A DNA stretch of 64,000 nucleotides from Sinimarinibacterium arenosum (GCF_005047655.1 NZ_SUKF01000004.1:186001-250000), one strand, 5' to 3'; positions 40,489 to 49,470 are shown, counted from the stretch's first letter. A program made the numbers and translations. The notes: generated by a model from the sequence alone, not told the origin.

Positions 40489-40515
40489 AAAAAAGGACGC
40501 CGTGAGGCGTCCATT
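40489..40515 (-). terminator. Rho-independent terminator after first tRNA-Asp
   Basis: Stem GGACGCC/GGCGTCC with a 4-base loop (complement of GTGA), followed on the - strand by TTTTTT. It lies between the two tRNA-Asp copies, so the second copy may be made by read-through or from its own promoter. Confidence 0.85.
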
Positions 40516-40526
40516 TTCAATTTTCG

Positions 40527-40603
40527 TGGCGGAGCGGACGGGACTCGAACCCGCGACCCCCGGCGTGACAGGCCGGTATTCTAACCAACTGAACTACCGC
40601 TCC
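40527..40603 (-). tRNA. tRNA-Asp (anticodon GTC), copy 1
   Basis: A 77-base tRNA with encoded CCA, identical to the other tRNA-Asp 92 bases away. It lies 9 bases after tRNA-Val on the same strand. Confidence 0.97.
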
Positions 40604-40612
40604 GCGAAAACT

Positions 40613-40688
40613 TGGTGGGTGCTGACGGGCTCGAACCGCCGACATTCGCCTTGTAAGGGCGACGCTCTACCAGCTGAGCTAAGCACCC
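40613..40688 (-). tRNA. tRNA-Val (anticodon TAC)
   Basis: A 76-base tRNA with encoded CCA. Acceptor stem GGGTGCT/AGCACCC, anticodon loop CTTACAA and T arm CGGTTCGAGCC are all present. It lies 59 bases downstream of the HU gene's stop, on the same strand, and heads the tRNA cluster. Confidence 0.97.
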
Positions 40689-40747
40689 GAATTAAGCGTG
40701 TGATGGCAGCCGATGCCCTCAACAACTCCGGGAACCAGCAAAGACGG

Positions 40748-41020
40748 CTACTTTATCATGTCCTTGAGCGCCTTGCCAGGCTTAAATGCAGGCGTTTTGC
40801 TCGCCTTGATCTTGATGGTGTCACCGGTCTTCGGGTTACGGCCCTGACGTGCAGCGCGCTCGCGCACGAGGAACGTACCAAAACCGACGAGCGAAACCTT
40901 GTCCTTCTTCTTGAGCGCCTTACCCACGACTTCAAACAGCGCATCGACTGCACGACCCGCATCTGCCTTGGAGATGTCGGCCTTGTCGGCAATCGCATTG
41001 ATCAAATCAGTCTTATTCAT
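40748..41020 (-). CDS. hupB: DNA-binding protein HU
   Basis: A 90-residue histone-like DNA-bending protein. It starts [18 protein letters not shown] and contains [22 protein letters not shown], the HU beta-arm and signature, ending in [13 protein letters not shown]. The length is typical. The beta type (hupB) is inferred from the sequence and from the usual link with ppiD, although ppiD here lies 12 kb away at 52763. A strong promoter at 41168-41196 gives it a leader of about 140 bases. Confidence 0.96.
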   Translation of the reverse strand: MNKTDLINAIADKADISKADAGRAVDALFEVVGKALKKKDKVSLVGFGTFLVRERAARQGRNPKTGDTIKIKASKTPAFKPGKALKDMIK

Positions 41021-41167
41021 CTTAAAGCGTCCCCTCACGAATATTGGTGGCGGATTGCCGATAGCGGCCCTGCTTCGGCATGCCCCACATCCAGTCCAAT
41101 AAGCAATAGCGTCCTGACTCCTGCTCGTCGACGGACGCAATATCGGGTGGCCTGTGGGTTGCGGCGC
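41021..41167 (-). other. Long 5' leader of the HU gene
   Basis: About 140 untranslated bases lie between the likely promoter and the HU start. I see no known riboswitch and no convincing leader peptide in it. The rest of the gap to the next gene (41197-41556) also holds nothing coding that I can support. Confidence 0.5.
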
Positions 41168-41196
41168 TTTATAACAAGCGGGTTTTCGAGCGTCAA
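41168..41196 (-). promoter_or_regulatory. Sigma-70 type promoter for HU
   Basis: On the - strand, TTGACG (complement of 41191-41196) and TATAAA (complement of 41168-41173) are separated by exactly 17 bases, near the consensus for both boxes. Confidence 0.75.
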
Positions 41197-41556
41197 CAAA
41201 TGTCGCTTCCAAACGCTCATTACAAAAAAATCAATAGCAATCTTGAGGCGTACCCCCGATTGACAAGCACCTCGAAAGGTGGTCCCGAATCGCGGCACGA
41301 CCACATGCTGCAGTCTCATTAAACTCGGCGGTATGATCACTGTCGAATGCAGATGACGGACGGCGATGAGGAGTGAAAGCTGCGTATGCTGCACGCCATC
41401 CGACCAGATTGGCGAAGCCTGTGTCAGCATTTGCTGACGCCGGGCGACATTCTTCCACCGTTTGTCGAACAGCCTCCACCGAAAGTCTTTCCAGGTCAGC
41501 CGGCACAGCCGTTTTGCTACACTCGCCGCACTTCACCACGCGATCCTTACAACAGC

Positions 41557-42129
41557 ATGCTTCCAAGTCGTGGCTTCCTCGCCCGTGGGTTAATGTTCTC
41601 CGCGCTAGTGATCTTTTCTCTGTCGGCGTCCGCCGCTCAACCGGATCTGACTGAGCGTGCACTGCGCCTGGACCAGAACATCCAAGCGCTCAAGGACGAG
41701 ATCATTGAATTCAACCGCGAGGCTCAGGCGGTTGAAAACGAAACCCTGGTTCCCGACCATCTGCGACTCTCGGTCTATCTGAGCGTCGGTGTCGGGGGCC
41801 TGCTGCTGACCGAAGCGGCCATTACCGTGGACGACAAGGCGCCGGAAATCTATCGCTACGACGAAACCGATGCACGCGCCCTACTCGACGACGCAGCGGT
41901 CCAGCGCGTGCTGATCACAACGGTCATGCCCGGCCCTCATCGCATTCGCATGACGGTTAACGGCAATTTTGCCAACGCCAAACCCGGGGACGCGCCGATT
42001 ACGCAGTCCTATGAAGCGATCTTTGACAAGGACGATCAGGAAGCCGAGCTCGAGTTTCGGCTGACGCGCAGCAGCCGCTTCGGCGGCGATCTGAAGTTGA
42101 CCATGAAGCAGTGGAAGGTGAAGCCATGA
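41557..42129 (+). CDS. Exported beta-rich protein, first gene of the Agl/Glt-like operon
   Basis: A 190-residue protein with a signal peptide (GLMFSALVIFSLSASAAQ), a short coiled-coil segment (LDQNIQALKDEIIEFNREAQ) and a beta-rich C-terminal domain. No family recognised. The start at 41557 is picked because it gives a normal signal peptide; upstream in-frame sequence is of low quality. Its stop overlaps the next gene's ATG as ATGA. As the first gene of an operon of TPR proteins and TolQ/TolR/TonB-like proteins, it probably belongs to the same periplasmic machine. That is inference. Confidence 0.72.
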   Translation: MLPSRGFLARGLMFSALVIFSLSASAAQPDLTERALRLDQNIQALKDEIIEFNREAQAVENETLVPDHLRLSVYLSVGVGGLLLTEAAITVDDKAPEIYRYDETDARALLDDAAVQRVLITTVMPGPHRIRMTVNGNFANAKPGDAPITQSYEAIFDKDDQEAELEFRLTRSSRFGGDLKLTMKQWKVKP

Positions 42130-43937
42130 TGCGCCGTGCTCTGGTCTCGCTGCTGCTCGCCGCACCGACACTGGCCTTTGCCGCGGACGTCTATGTTCCC
42201 GGTTCGCCCGAGGATCCTCATGTGCGCGAGGCGCAGTACCTGCTGCGCGATCATCGCACCCTCAGTGCCGCCATTGAACTGCGCCTGAGCGACAAGAAAA
42301 ACGATGCCTTGCGTATGCCGGAGGCCTATCAGTGGCGTCTGGCCGAGAGCTATCTTGCGTTCGGCCTGAGAGACCGTGCAGAAGAGATCTATCGCAGTCT
42401 TGCGGGTTCCAGCAGCGACAAGGATCGCATCGCGTCGGCGCAACTGGATGTGGCCGAGTTCGACTACCAGCGCGGGTATCTGGCTGAAGCGCGCGCGACA
42501 CTCTATAAGATGCGTGAAGTGCTGCCTGAATCGGCCGTCGTTCGCTGGCAGGATCTGCTGGCGCGCGTGCTGCTTGCCGAGAGCCGCTACGGCGAAGCCG
42601 CCGACGTCCTGACCGAACTCAACAACGCCGGCAATCAGTCGTCGTACACACGATTCAATCTTGGCGTCGCGCTGGTCAACGACGGTCGCACCGCGCAGGG
42701 CCAGACCGTCCTCGACCGTGTCGGCCGTCTGGTGCCGGACGACCTTGAAGATCTGGCGCTGCGCGATCGGGCCAATACCAGTCTCGGCTGGCACTTCCTG
42801 CAAAACCAGCAGGGCGGCACCGCCAAGCCGATCTTTTCGCGGGTACGGGTCGAAGGTCCGTTTTCGAATCGCGCGCTACTGGGACTGGGTTGGGCCGAAC
42901 TCGCACCGCAGGGCGACCGTGTGGTCAAAGCCGAGGTCGGCGACGATAAGCCCGATGCGGATCCGTTCACGACGTTTTCGACACTGGGCGTGCTGGTACG
43001 ACCGGGCTTTCTCGAAGACGATATCTTCAAGCGCGCAGGGTTACGCGCGTTCAGCCTTAAGAAAGCCAGCCGCGAGGAAACCGACGCGCTCCAGCGCGCA
43101 CTGGTACCGTGGGTCGAGCTAATCTCGCGTGATCCGATGGATACCGCGGTGCAGGAAGCGTGGCTGGCCATTCCATTCACGCTGGACCGGCTGGGCGCGT
43201 ACACGCAGGCGCTGCAGTACTACGAAAAAGCAGTTGGCGTCCTTGAAAACGCACACGACCGAATGGATAAGGCGCTTGAATCGATCAAGCGCGGACGCAT
43301 GGTCGAAACCATCGTTCGGCGCGAAATTGATTCAGAGGCCGGTCGCGACTGGAAACTGCGCGATTTGCCGGACGCTCCGGAGACCTATTTCCTGCAGTCC
43401 TTGCTGGCTGAACATCGGTTCCAGGAAGCGCTGAAGAACTATCGAGATGTGCGCATGATGTCGCGCAATCTCGAAGCCTGGCAGCAGCGTCTGGCGACGG
43501 TGGAGCGCTCGGCATCGAATACAGATCGAGCGGACATGCGCGTGGACCAGGTCATTGAACGCCAGCGCGCGCAGTGGAAAGCACCGTGGGCCGGTCTGAA
43601 AATCCAGCTGCATGGCGATGAAAAGCTCTCCGTTCCCGGTGCGACAACACCTGCTGCGCCGAGTCAGCCCGCCGTGACTTCGCAGCTTCAGCTCTCCGGC
43701 GTCCCGGCACGCTTCAACGGCGTACGTGAACAGACCTCCACCCTGCACGCCCGTATCGGCGGTCTGCGCGAGCAACTGGCACAGGCCGGAGCCGAACAGG
43801 CGCGCCTGCTGCAGGACATGTCGGTCGCGGAGCTGGAGGGACAGCAACGTCAGATCGAACGCTACCTGGTCGAAGCCCGCTTCGCGCTGGCCCGCCTCTA
43901 CGACCGTCAGATCAAGGGCGAACTCGATGCGCAGTAA
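42126..43937 (+). CDS. Exported TPR protein of the Agl/Glt-like operon
   Basis: A 603-residue protein with a cleavable signal peptide (SLLLAAPTLAFA-AD) and many helical tetratricopeptide-like repeats, for example in AYQWRLAESYLAFGLRDRAE and ALQYYEKAVGVLENAHDR, ending in a coiled coil (HARIGGLREQLAQAGAEQAR and a Gln/Glu-rich tail). It should be soluble in the periplasm. Two adjacent ATG codons (42126, 42129) are possible starts; the first overlaps the preceding stop. It most resembles the TPR proteins that accompany AglRQS/Glt-type motors, but I cannot assign it to one of them. Confidence 0.78.
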   Translation: MMRRALVSLLLAAPTLAFAADVYVPGSPEDPHVREAQYLLRDHRTLSAAIELRLSDKKNDALRMPEAYQWRLAESYLAFGLRDRAEEIYRSLAGSSSDKDRIASAQLDVAEFDYQRGYLAEARATLYKMREVLPESAVVRWQDLLARVLLAESRYGEAADVLTELNNAGNQSSYTRFNLGVALVNDGRTAQGQTVLDRVGRLVPDDLEDLALRDRANTSLGWHFLQNQQGGTAKPIFSRVRVEGPFSNRALLGLGWAELAPQGDRVVKAEVGDDKPDADPFTTFSTLGVLVRPGFLEDDIFKRAGLRAFSLKKASREETDALQRALVPWVELISRDPMDTAVQEAWLAIPFTLDRLGAYTQALQYYEKAVGVLENAHDRMDKALESIKRGRMVETIVRREIDSEAGRDWKLRDLPDAPETYFLQSLLAEHRFQEALKNYRDVRMMSRNLEAWQQRLATVERSASNTDRADMRVDQVIERQRAQWKAPWAGLKIQLHGDEKLSVPGATTPAAPSQPAVTSQLQLSGVPARFNGVREQTSTLHARIGGLREQLAQAGAEQARLLQDMSVAELEGQQRQIERYLVEARFALARLYDRQIKGELDAQ

Positions 43938-46752
43938 TTACTCCCGCACTCTGTTGCTGGTGCTGTCGGCGACGTTGAGCGTCGGCTGCACGCCTAAAGT
44001 CGTGCGCGAGTCGGCGCCGTCGATCAAGAAATCGATCGGCAGCCTTGATGCCCCAGACGCTCAAGTTCTGCCCATCATCCGCTCGGAGCCCGTCGCTGCC
44101 GACCCGCAGCGGGCCGCGGACAACTATCGCAAGCTGCTCGAGCTGGCTCCGGACGAAGAGACACGCGCCGAGGCCCAACGCCGTCTGGCCGATCTGCAGG
44201 TGCAGATGGAAGACGCGCGCGGCAACACCGTCGAGTCCGAAGCGACGCTGCAGGAGTCGATCAAGCTCTATAACCAGCTGCTCTACGCGCACCCGGACGA
44301 TCCGGAAAACGATCGCATCTTCTATCAGATGGCGCGTGCGCAACAGAACATGGGCGACACCGAAGCTGCGATCGACACGCTCAAGCGCATGACCGATCGT
44401 CACCCCAATTCCAAGCTCGCGGGCGATGCCCATTTCCGTCGCGCCGAACTGCTGTTCGCGCTATTGCGATACGCAGAGGCCGAGACTGAATACAAGATTG
44501 TCATGGATTTCGGCGACGCCACGCAGTTCTTCGACGCCGCACAGTACAAGTACGGTTGGTCGCAGTACAAACAATCAAAGTACGAAGAAGCCATTGCAAC
44601 ATTCTTCGATGTACTCGAGCGCGAGCTGCCGGCCGGCGAAGCCTTCGACGTCGAAACCGCACTGGGCGGTGTCGCCAAGGAAAAGACTGACCTCGTCCGC
44701 GATTCCCTGCGCGTCATCACCCTGTCACTGGCGACGCTGGGCGGCGGCCCGGCGCTGAACGGTTATCTCGCCGAACACGGCGATCCCCGCTTCTATCCGA
44801 TGATCTACGCCGCACTCGGCGAGTCACTGATGGACAAGACGCGCTACAGCGACGCCGCGAAGACCTATGCCGCCTTCATCGAGCGCTATCCCAAGTCGCA
44901 GCACGCACCGGCGTTTCAGTCGCGTGTAATCGCAGTCTACGAGGACGGCGGGTTCCGTGACCTCGTGATTCAGGAGAAGGAACGCTACGCCACCACGTAC
45001 GATCCGGCCGCATCTTATTGGGGCGGACAGCCGGCAACGCCAGAGGTCATGACAGCGCTGCGCACGCATATCGAGGATCTGGCCAAGCATCATCACGCGC
45101 TGGCGCAGCAGAACCCGTCAGCCAATACGGCCGAATTCCTGGTCGCGGCACGTTGGTATCAGCGCATCATCGATCTGTATCCGCAGGATCCGAAGCTGGC
45201 GGAAATCAATTTCCTGCTGGCGGATGCACTGCTGGACGGCGGCAAGACGCTCGAAGCCGCGCAGCAGTACGACAAGACCGCGTATACCTACCCTCAGTTT
45301 GCCCGTGCCGGCGACGCCGCGTACGCGTCGGTGCTGGCCTATCAGAAGCACGCCAAGGCAGTCAGCGCGGAAGAGCGTCCGGCAGCGCTGCGTGAGGCCA
45401 TCGATGCGAGCATCAAGCTCGCCGACACCTTTGATCAGCACCCGCAGAAATATCCGGTTCTGACTCAGGCGAGCGAAGATCTGTTCGAGCTGAAGGACTA
45501 CACCGCTGCCGTTACCGTTGCCGGCCGCGTACTGGAGGCACCGGTCCCGGTCGATGCCAAGCTGCGACGCGTAGCCTGGAGCGTTGTCGGCGACTCACAC
45601 TTCGCCGAATCACAGTTTGCCGCGGCTGAAAAAGCCTACAGCGAGGAGCTGAAGCTGACCCCGCAGCAGACCAAGGACTACGCCGACGTTGTCGAGCAAC
45701 TTGCGGCGTCGATCTACAAGCAGGGCGAAGTGGCCCGCGACGCCGGGGATCTGCAGAACGCCGCGTTCCACTTCCTGCGCGTCGGCGAAATCACGCCGAC
45801 CTCGAAGATCCGTGCGACTGCGCAGTACGACGGCGCGGCAGCACTGCTGGCACTGGAGAACTGGTCGGAAGCGACCCGAGTGCTTGAGGAGTTCCGCAAG
45901 CTATTCCCCGGCCACGAGCTCGAAGCTGACGTCGACAAGAAGCTGGCCGTCGCCTATCAGAAGGACGGCAAGCCTGCCCAGTCGGCACAGGCCTATGCGC
46001 GCATCGCACGCCGCGCCAGCGAGTCGGCGGACACCCGCCGCGAAGCCGGCTGGCTGTCAGCGACCCTGTACGAGGAAGCCGGCGCCAAGGTTGAGACCGC
46101 ACAGGCCTACGAGTACTACGTCACCAACTTCCCGCGCCCGCTGGACCGCGCCATCGACGCCCGTGCGAAGCTGGTCGAGTACGCCCGCACGACCGGCGAC
46201 CGCACCCAGCTGACTCGCTGGATGCAGGAGCTGGTGCGCGCCGATGAGACCGCCGGGGCCGAACGCTCGCAGCGATCGAAGTCGCTGGCGGCGCAGTCCA
46301 GTCTGGACCTCGGTCGCATGGCGGCTGCGGACGCACGCGCGATTCCGCTGACGTTGCCGATCGAAAACAGTCTGCCGCGCAAGAAACAGGCGATGGAGCA
46401 GGCCATCAGCTGGCTGGGCAAGGCAGCCGGATACGGCTTTGCCGAATCCACCACCGCTGCAACCTACGAGCTCGGATCGGTCTACGCCGATTTCGGCAAG
46501 TCCCTGATGAAGTCGCAGCGCCCCGCCAACCTCGACGCACTTGAGCTGGAGCAGTACGAATTGCTGCTGGAGGAGCAGGCGTATCCGTTTGAGGAGCAGG
46601 CCATCGAGGCCCATGAAGCCAACCTCAAGCGTATCGCTGGCGGCACCTATGACGACTGGATCGCGAAGAGCGCCGAAGCCCTCGCCGCGATGGCGCCGGC
46701 ACGCTACGGCAAACTCGAACAGGGTGAGGACCGCTATGACAGCCTCCACTGA
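43927..46752 (+). CDS. Large TPR lipoprotein of the Agl/Glt-like operon
   Basis: A 941-residue protein with a type II signal peptide (lipobox LSVGC, Cys21), so it is predicted to be anchored in the outer membrane. Nearly all the rest is tetratricopeptide repeats, for instance NDRIFYQMARAQQNMGDTEA and YSDAAKTYAAFIERYPKSQ. The start at 43927 overlaps the preceding gene by 11 bases. Its size and repeat content recall GltD/AgmU-type proteins of the Myxococcus motility complex, but that is only architectural similarity. It could connect the outer membrane to the inner-membrane proton channel encoded downstream. Confidence 0.82.
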   Translation: MRSNYSRTLLLVLSATLSVGCTPKVVRESAPSIKKSIGSLDAPDAQVLPIIRSEPVAADPQRAADNYRKLLELAPDEETRAEAQRRLADLQVQMEDARGNTVESEATLQESIKLYNQLLYAHPDDPENDRIFYQMARAQQNMGDTEAAIDTLKRMTDRHPNSKLAGDAHFRRAELLFALLRYAEAETEYKIVMDFGDATQFFDAAQYKYGWSQYKQSKYEEAIATFFDVLERELPAGEAFDVETALGGVAKEKTDLVRDSLRVITLSLATLGGGPALNGYLAEHGDPRFYPMIYAALGESLMDKTRYSDAAKTYAAFIERYPKSQHAPAFQSRVIAVYEDGGFRDLVIQEKERYATTYDPAASYWGGQPATPEVMTALRTHIEDLAKHHHALAQQNPSANTAEFLVAARWYQRIIDLYPQDPKLAEINFLLADALLDGGKTLEAAQQYDKTAYTYPQFARAGDAAYASVLAYQKHAKAVSAEERPAALREAIDASIKLADTFDQHPQKYPVLTQASEDLFELKDYTAAVTVAGRVLEAPVPVDAKLRRVAWSVVGDSHFAESQFAAAEKAYSEELKLTPQQTKDYADVVEQLAASIYKQGEVARDAGDLQNAAFHFLRVGEITPTSKIRATAQYDGAAALLALENWSEATRVLEEFRKLFPGHELEADVDKKLAVAYQKDGKPAQSAQAYARIARRASESADTRREAGWLSATLYEEAGAKVETAQAYEYYVTNFPRPLDRAIDARAKLVEYARTTGDRTQLTRWMQELVRADETAGAERSQRSKSLAAQSSLDLGRMAAADARAIPLTLPIENSLPRKKQAMEQAISWLGKAAGYGFAESTTAATYELGSVYADFGKSLMKSQRPANLDALELEQYELLLEEQAYPFEEQAIEAHEANLKRIAGGTYDDWIAKSAEALAAMAPARYGKLEQGEDRYDSLH

Positions 46753-47428
46753 GCGCACTGCCATGATGAATATCCACACCACCGCCCCGCTCCCGCCTGC
46801 CCTGAAGATCGCAGCAGCACTGCTGGCGCTGACACTCGGCGCCTGCAGCAGCATGTCCGGCCCCAAGCTGCCGGAGCGCCCGCAGCCGTCCGCCGAAACC
46901 GGCGAGGTCGACAAGGGCGATCCGCAGGCGCGCTTCACTGAAGCCATGGGCCTTTGGCAACAAAATCAGAATGCTGAAGCCGAAACGGCGTTTGATTCGT
47001 TGTCGCGGGACTTTCCCGATTTTGCCGGCCCTTGGACCAATCTCGGCATCCTCTACGCCAAGTCGAACCGGCGCGAACAGGCCATCGCCGCGCTGTCCAA
47101 GGCTGCGACTTTGAACCCGAACAATAAAGTCGCGTTCAATTGGCTCGGCATCCTGTATCGGGAGTCCGGCGATCTGAACCGGGCACAGCTGGCCTATGAA
47201 AAAGCGCTGGCGATCGATCCGAACTATGCGCTGGCGCATTACAATCTCGGCGTGCTGCTGGATGCCCACCTGAAACGCCCGCTGGACGCTGTTGCGCACT
47301 ATCGCGCCTACCAGTCGCTGCACGGCACGGACGATCTGCGGGTCATGGCCTGGATCGCCGCCATTGACGCCGCCTCGACACCGCCGGCTCCAGCGCCCGC
47401 ACCGCCCAAGCCGGAGCAGACCCCATGA
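46736..47428 (+). CDS. TPR lipoprotein of the Agl/Glt-like operon
   Basis: A 230-residue lipoprotein (lipobox LGAC) with three or more TPR motifs, seen in PWTNLGILYAKSNRREQAIA, AFNWLGILYRESGDLNRAQL and ALAHYNLGVLLDAHLKRPLD. It ends in a proline-rich tail (PPAPAPAPPKPEQ). I place the start at 46736 because GAGGA precedes it at the right distance; 46763 would give a shorter signal peptide. It overlaps the previous gene, and the next gene's ATG overlaps its stop by 4 bases. Size and form recall the GltE-type lipoprotein. Confidence 0.78.
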   Translation: MTASTERTAMMNIHTTAPLPPALKIAAALLALTLGACSSMSGPKLPERPQPSAETGEVDKGDPQARFTEAMGLWQQNQNAEAETAFDSLSRDFPDFAGPWTNLGILYAKSNRREQAIAALSKAATLNPNNKVAFNWLGILYRESGDLNRAQLAYEKALAIDPNYALAHYNLGVLLDAHLKRPLDAVAHYRAYQSLHGTDDLRVMAWIAAIDAASTPPAPAPAPPKPEQTP

Positions 47429-47769
47429 TGGCTCGCACCTTAATTCTCGCCTGCCTGCTGGCAATGGCTTCCAGCGCCAACGCCCAGGACGAAATGCCGT
47501 CCATCGGATCGCCCGCGCCGGCAACCGCAAGCAAGGCAGCCGATGCAGCCGGAACCACCATCATTGGCGAACGAGAGTCCCCGATCGGGCTCTACATCAC
47601 GCCATGGCGCGAATCGCGCCCGGAACAGGACATGGATCGCCCGGCACGCTTACTGCAAGAGAAGCTCGTCCCCATCGACGAGGTCGTGTTTGTCCGCCAG
47701 ATCGAGTACTACAACGCATTGAGTCACGCGCTCGACGAAAAGGGCGTCGTGACACCGCAGGAACGCTGA
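47425..47769 (+). CDS. Small exported protein of the Agl/Glt-like operon
   Basis: A 114-residue protein with a signal peptide (MMARTLILACLLAMASSANA-QD), a low-complexity Ala/Ser/Pro stretch and a charged C-terminal part including PIGLYITPWRESRPEQDMDRP. No family recognised. It overlaps the preceding lipoprotein gene by 4 bases. A 56-base gap follows before the ExbB-like gene, which could hold a second promoter. Confidence 0.68.
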   Translation: MMARTLILACLLAMASSANAQDEMPSIGSPAPATASKAADAAGTTIIGERESPIGLYITPWRESRPEQDMDRPARLLQEKLVPIDEVVFVRQIEYYNALSHALDEKGVVTPQER

Positions 47770-47796
47770 AAGCCTTACCATCCGCACCCCTACAAT
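47767..47796 (+). promoter_or_regulatory. Possible internal promoter ahead of the ExbB-like gene
   Basis: TACAAT at 47791-47796 matches a -10 box well, but the upstream TGAAAG is a poor -35 box with an 18-base gap. It may let the motor genes be made without the TPR genes. Confidence 0.3.
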
Positions 47797-47825
47797 CCCC
47801 AGCTTAGAAAACCGAGGGCACACCC

Positions 47826-48458
47826 ATGGAGTTTTTTGCCACCGTCATTCGCTTCTTCCAGAGCGGCGGCGCATTCATGTATCCGATTCTGCTGGTCATG
47901 ATTATCGGACTGGCGATCGCCGCTGAACGTGCGCTGTACCTGCGTCGCGCCAACGCCGAAAACCGCTTGCTGTGGTCGGAGCTGCTGCCCCTGCTGAATC
48001 AGGGCAAGCGCGAAGCCGCCGAGCAGCTCGCCACAAATTCTGAAACCGCCATCGGCCGCGTGCTGGGCTTCGGTCTGGCGCGTGCACGCGCCAACGCTGC
48101 ACGCAGCGAAATCGAGATGGCGATGGAAGAAAGCATCATGGAAGTGACGCCGCTGCTGGAGCGCCGCACGCACTACCTCGCCACGTTCGCCAACATCGCG
48201 ACGCTGCTGGGCCTGCTCGGCACCATCATCGGCCTGATCGCCGGCTTCAACGCCGTTGCCAACGTCAACCCGGCGGAAAAGGCCAATCTGTTGTCGTCAT
48301 CAATCTCGGTCGCGATGAACACCACCGCATTCGGCCTGATCGTCGCCATCCCGCTGCTGCTGGCCCACGCCTGGCTGCAGTCGAAAGCCAATGATCTGGT
48401 CGACAGCGTCGAAATGGCTGCGATCAAGTTCCTCAACAGCCTCGGCCTGAAAGACTAA
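47826..48458 (+). CDS. MotA/TolQ/ExbB proton channel protein (AglR-like)
   Basis: A 210-residue inner-membrane protein with three helices: FMYPILLVMIIGLAIAAERA near the N terminus, and NIATLLGLLGTIIGLIAGFN and TTAFGLIVAIPLLLAHAWLQ in the C-terminal half. The GLLGTIIGLI and TTAFGLIVAIP motifs are those of TolQ/ExbB/AglR. With the two TolR-like proteins encoded next it should form a proton-driven stator. It is not in the usual tol-pal context (no tolB, pal or ybgC nearby), which is why I group it with the Agl-type systems. Confidence 0.9.
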   Translation: MEFFATVIRFFQSGGAFMYPILLVMIIGLAIAAERALYLRRANAENRLLWSELLPLLNQGKREAAEQLATNSETAIGRVLGFGLARARANAARSEIEMAMEESIMEVTPLLERRTHYLATFANIATLLGLLGTIIGLIAGFNAVANVNPAEKANLLSSSISVAMNTTAFGLIVAIPLLLAHAWLQSKANDLVDSVEMAAIKFLNSLGLKD

Positions 48459-48460
48459 TC

Positions 48461-48958
48461 ATGTTTGCACGCATGCGCCGTGCGCGCCGCCAGGACGTGG
48501 CGGAGTTGAACATCACGGCCTTTTTGAACCTGATGGTGGTTCTGGTGCCGTTCCTGCTGATCACGGCCGTGTTCACGCAGCTGACGATCAAGGAACTGAA
48601 TCTGCCAGACAGTTCGCAGACACCGCCGCCGCAGGACAACGTCAAGCAGGGATTGACGGTGCTGATCCGCGCCAGTGGGCTGACCTTGACCAAGGACGGC
48701 AACAACGTAGACAGCTGGCCCAAGGACGAGCGCGGGTACACCTACGCCGGCCTGACCAGTCGTCTGGCGGAAATCAAGAACGCCAACCCGGCTGAGGATC
48801 GCATCACGCTGCTGCTCGAACCGGGCATCAGCTATGACACGTTGATCCAGGTGATGGACGCGGTGCATTACCTGCCCGCCGCACGTGAGGGCGTGCTGGT
48901 GGACATGTTCCCGCAGATCTCCGTCGGCGACGCGCCGGCGCAGGAGGCCGCACCGTGA
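48461..48958 (+). CDS. ExbD/TolR-like protein with Asn in place of the membrane Asp
   Basis: A 165-residue protein of the ExbD/TolR family, starting 2 bases after the ExbB-like gene. It has one membrane helix and a periplasmic domain (TLIQVMDAVHYLPAAREG). In functional ExbD/TolR proteins the helix begins with a motif like D-x-TPMLD-V, where the last Asp carries protons. Here the equivalent stretch reads ELNITAFLNLMVVLVPFLL, so Asn stands at that site. It may therefore be a structural rather than a proton-conducting subunit. The stop overlaps the next gene's start (GTGA). Confidence 0.85.
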   Translation: MFARMRRARRQDVAELNITAFLNLMVVLVPFLLITAVFTQLTIKELNLPDSSQTPPPQDNVKQGLTVLIRASGLTLTKDGNNVDSWPKDERGYTYAGLTSRLAEIKNANPAEDRITLLLEPGISYDTLIQVMDAVHYLPAAREGVLVDMFPQISVGDAPAQEAAP

Positions 48959-49470
48959 TTCGCGCCCATACTCTGCGCACTCAACGCCTGGAGCGACGAC
49001 GCAAGCGCAACGCCAAACATGGAACGTTGAGCCTGACGTCGCTGATGGACATCTTCACGATTCTGGTGTTCTTCCTGCTGGTGAATTCGTCGCAGGTTGA
49101 AGTCCTGCCGAGTCCGCGTTCGCTTGAACTGCCCGCTTCGGTCGCCACTGACGGTCCGCGCGAAGCCGTGCTGCTGATGGTGAGCAAGGAAGACGTTCTG
49201 GTGAATGGTGAATTGATCATGTCAGTCACCGACGCCGCCAATACCACCGGCAATGTGCTGGGTCCGTTGAAATCCCGCCTGCTGCAGGAAGGTCTGCTGC
49301 CGGTTGTCGGCGCCGAATCCGGCGCGGTTTCCCGCGGTGAGATCAACATCATGGCGGACAAGGACATTCCGTATCAGTTGATCAAGAAGATCATGGCCAC
49401 CTGCAGCGAGGCGCGCTTCGCCAAGATTTCACTGGCTGTCGCCCACCACGAAGCCGGAGGTGACTCATGA
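48955..49470 (+). CDS. ExbD/TolR-like protein (membrane Asp intact)
   Basis: A 171-residue ExbD/TolR homologue with a basic N terminus (RLERRRKRNAKHG), a membrane helix in LTSLMDIFTILVFFLLV, and a periplasmic domain ending in INIMADKDIPYQLIKKIMAT. The Asp of LMD aligns with the proton-carrying Asp of ExbD. The start is GTG, overlapping the preceding stop, and its own stop overlaps the next ATG. It is the likely working partner of the ExbB-like channel, paired with the Asn-bearing homologue encoded before it. Confidence 0.9.
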   Translation: MIRAHTLRTQRLERRRKRNAKHGTLSLTSLMDIFTILVFFLLVNSSQVEVLPSPRSLELPASVATDGPREAVLLMVSKEDVLVNGELIMSVTDAANTTGNVLGPLKSRLLQEGLLPVVGAESGAVSRGEINIMADKDIPYQLIKKIMATCSEARFAKISLAVAHHEAGGDS

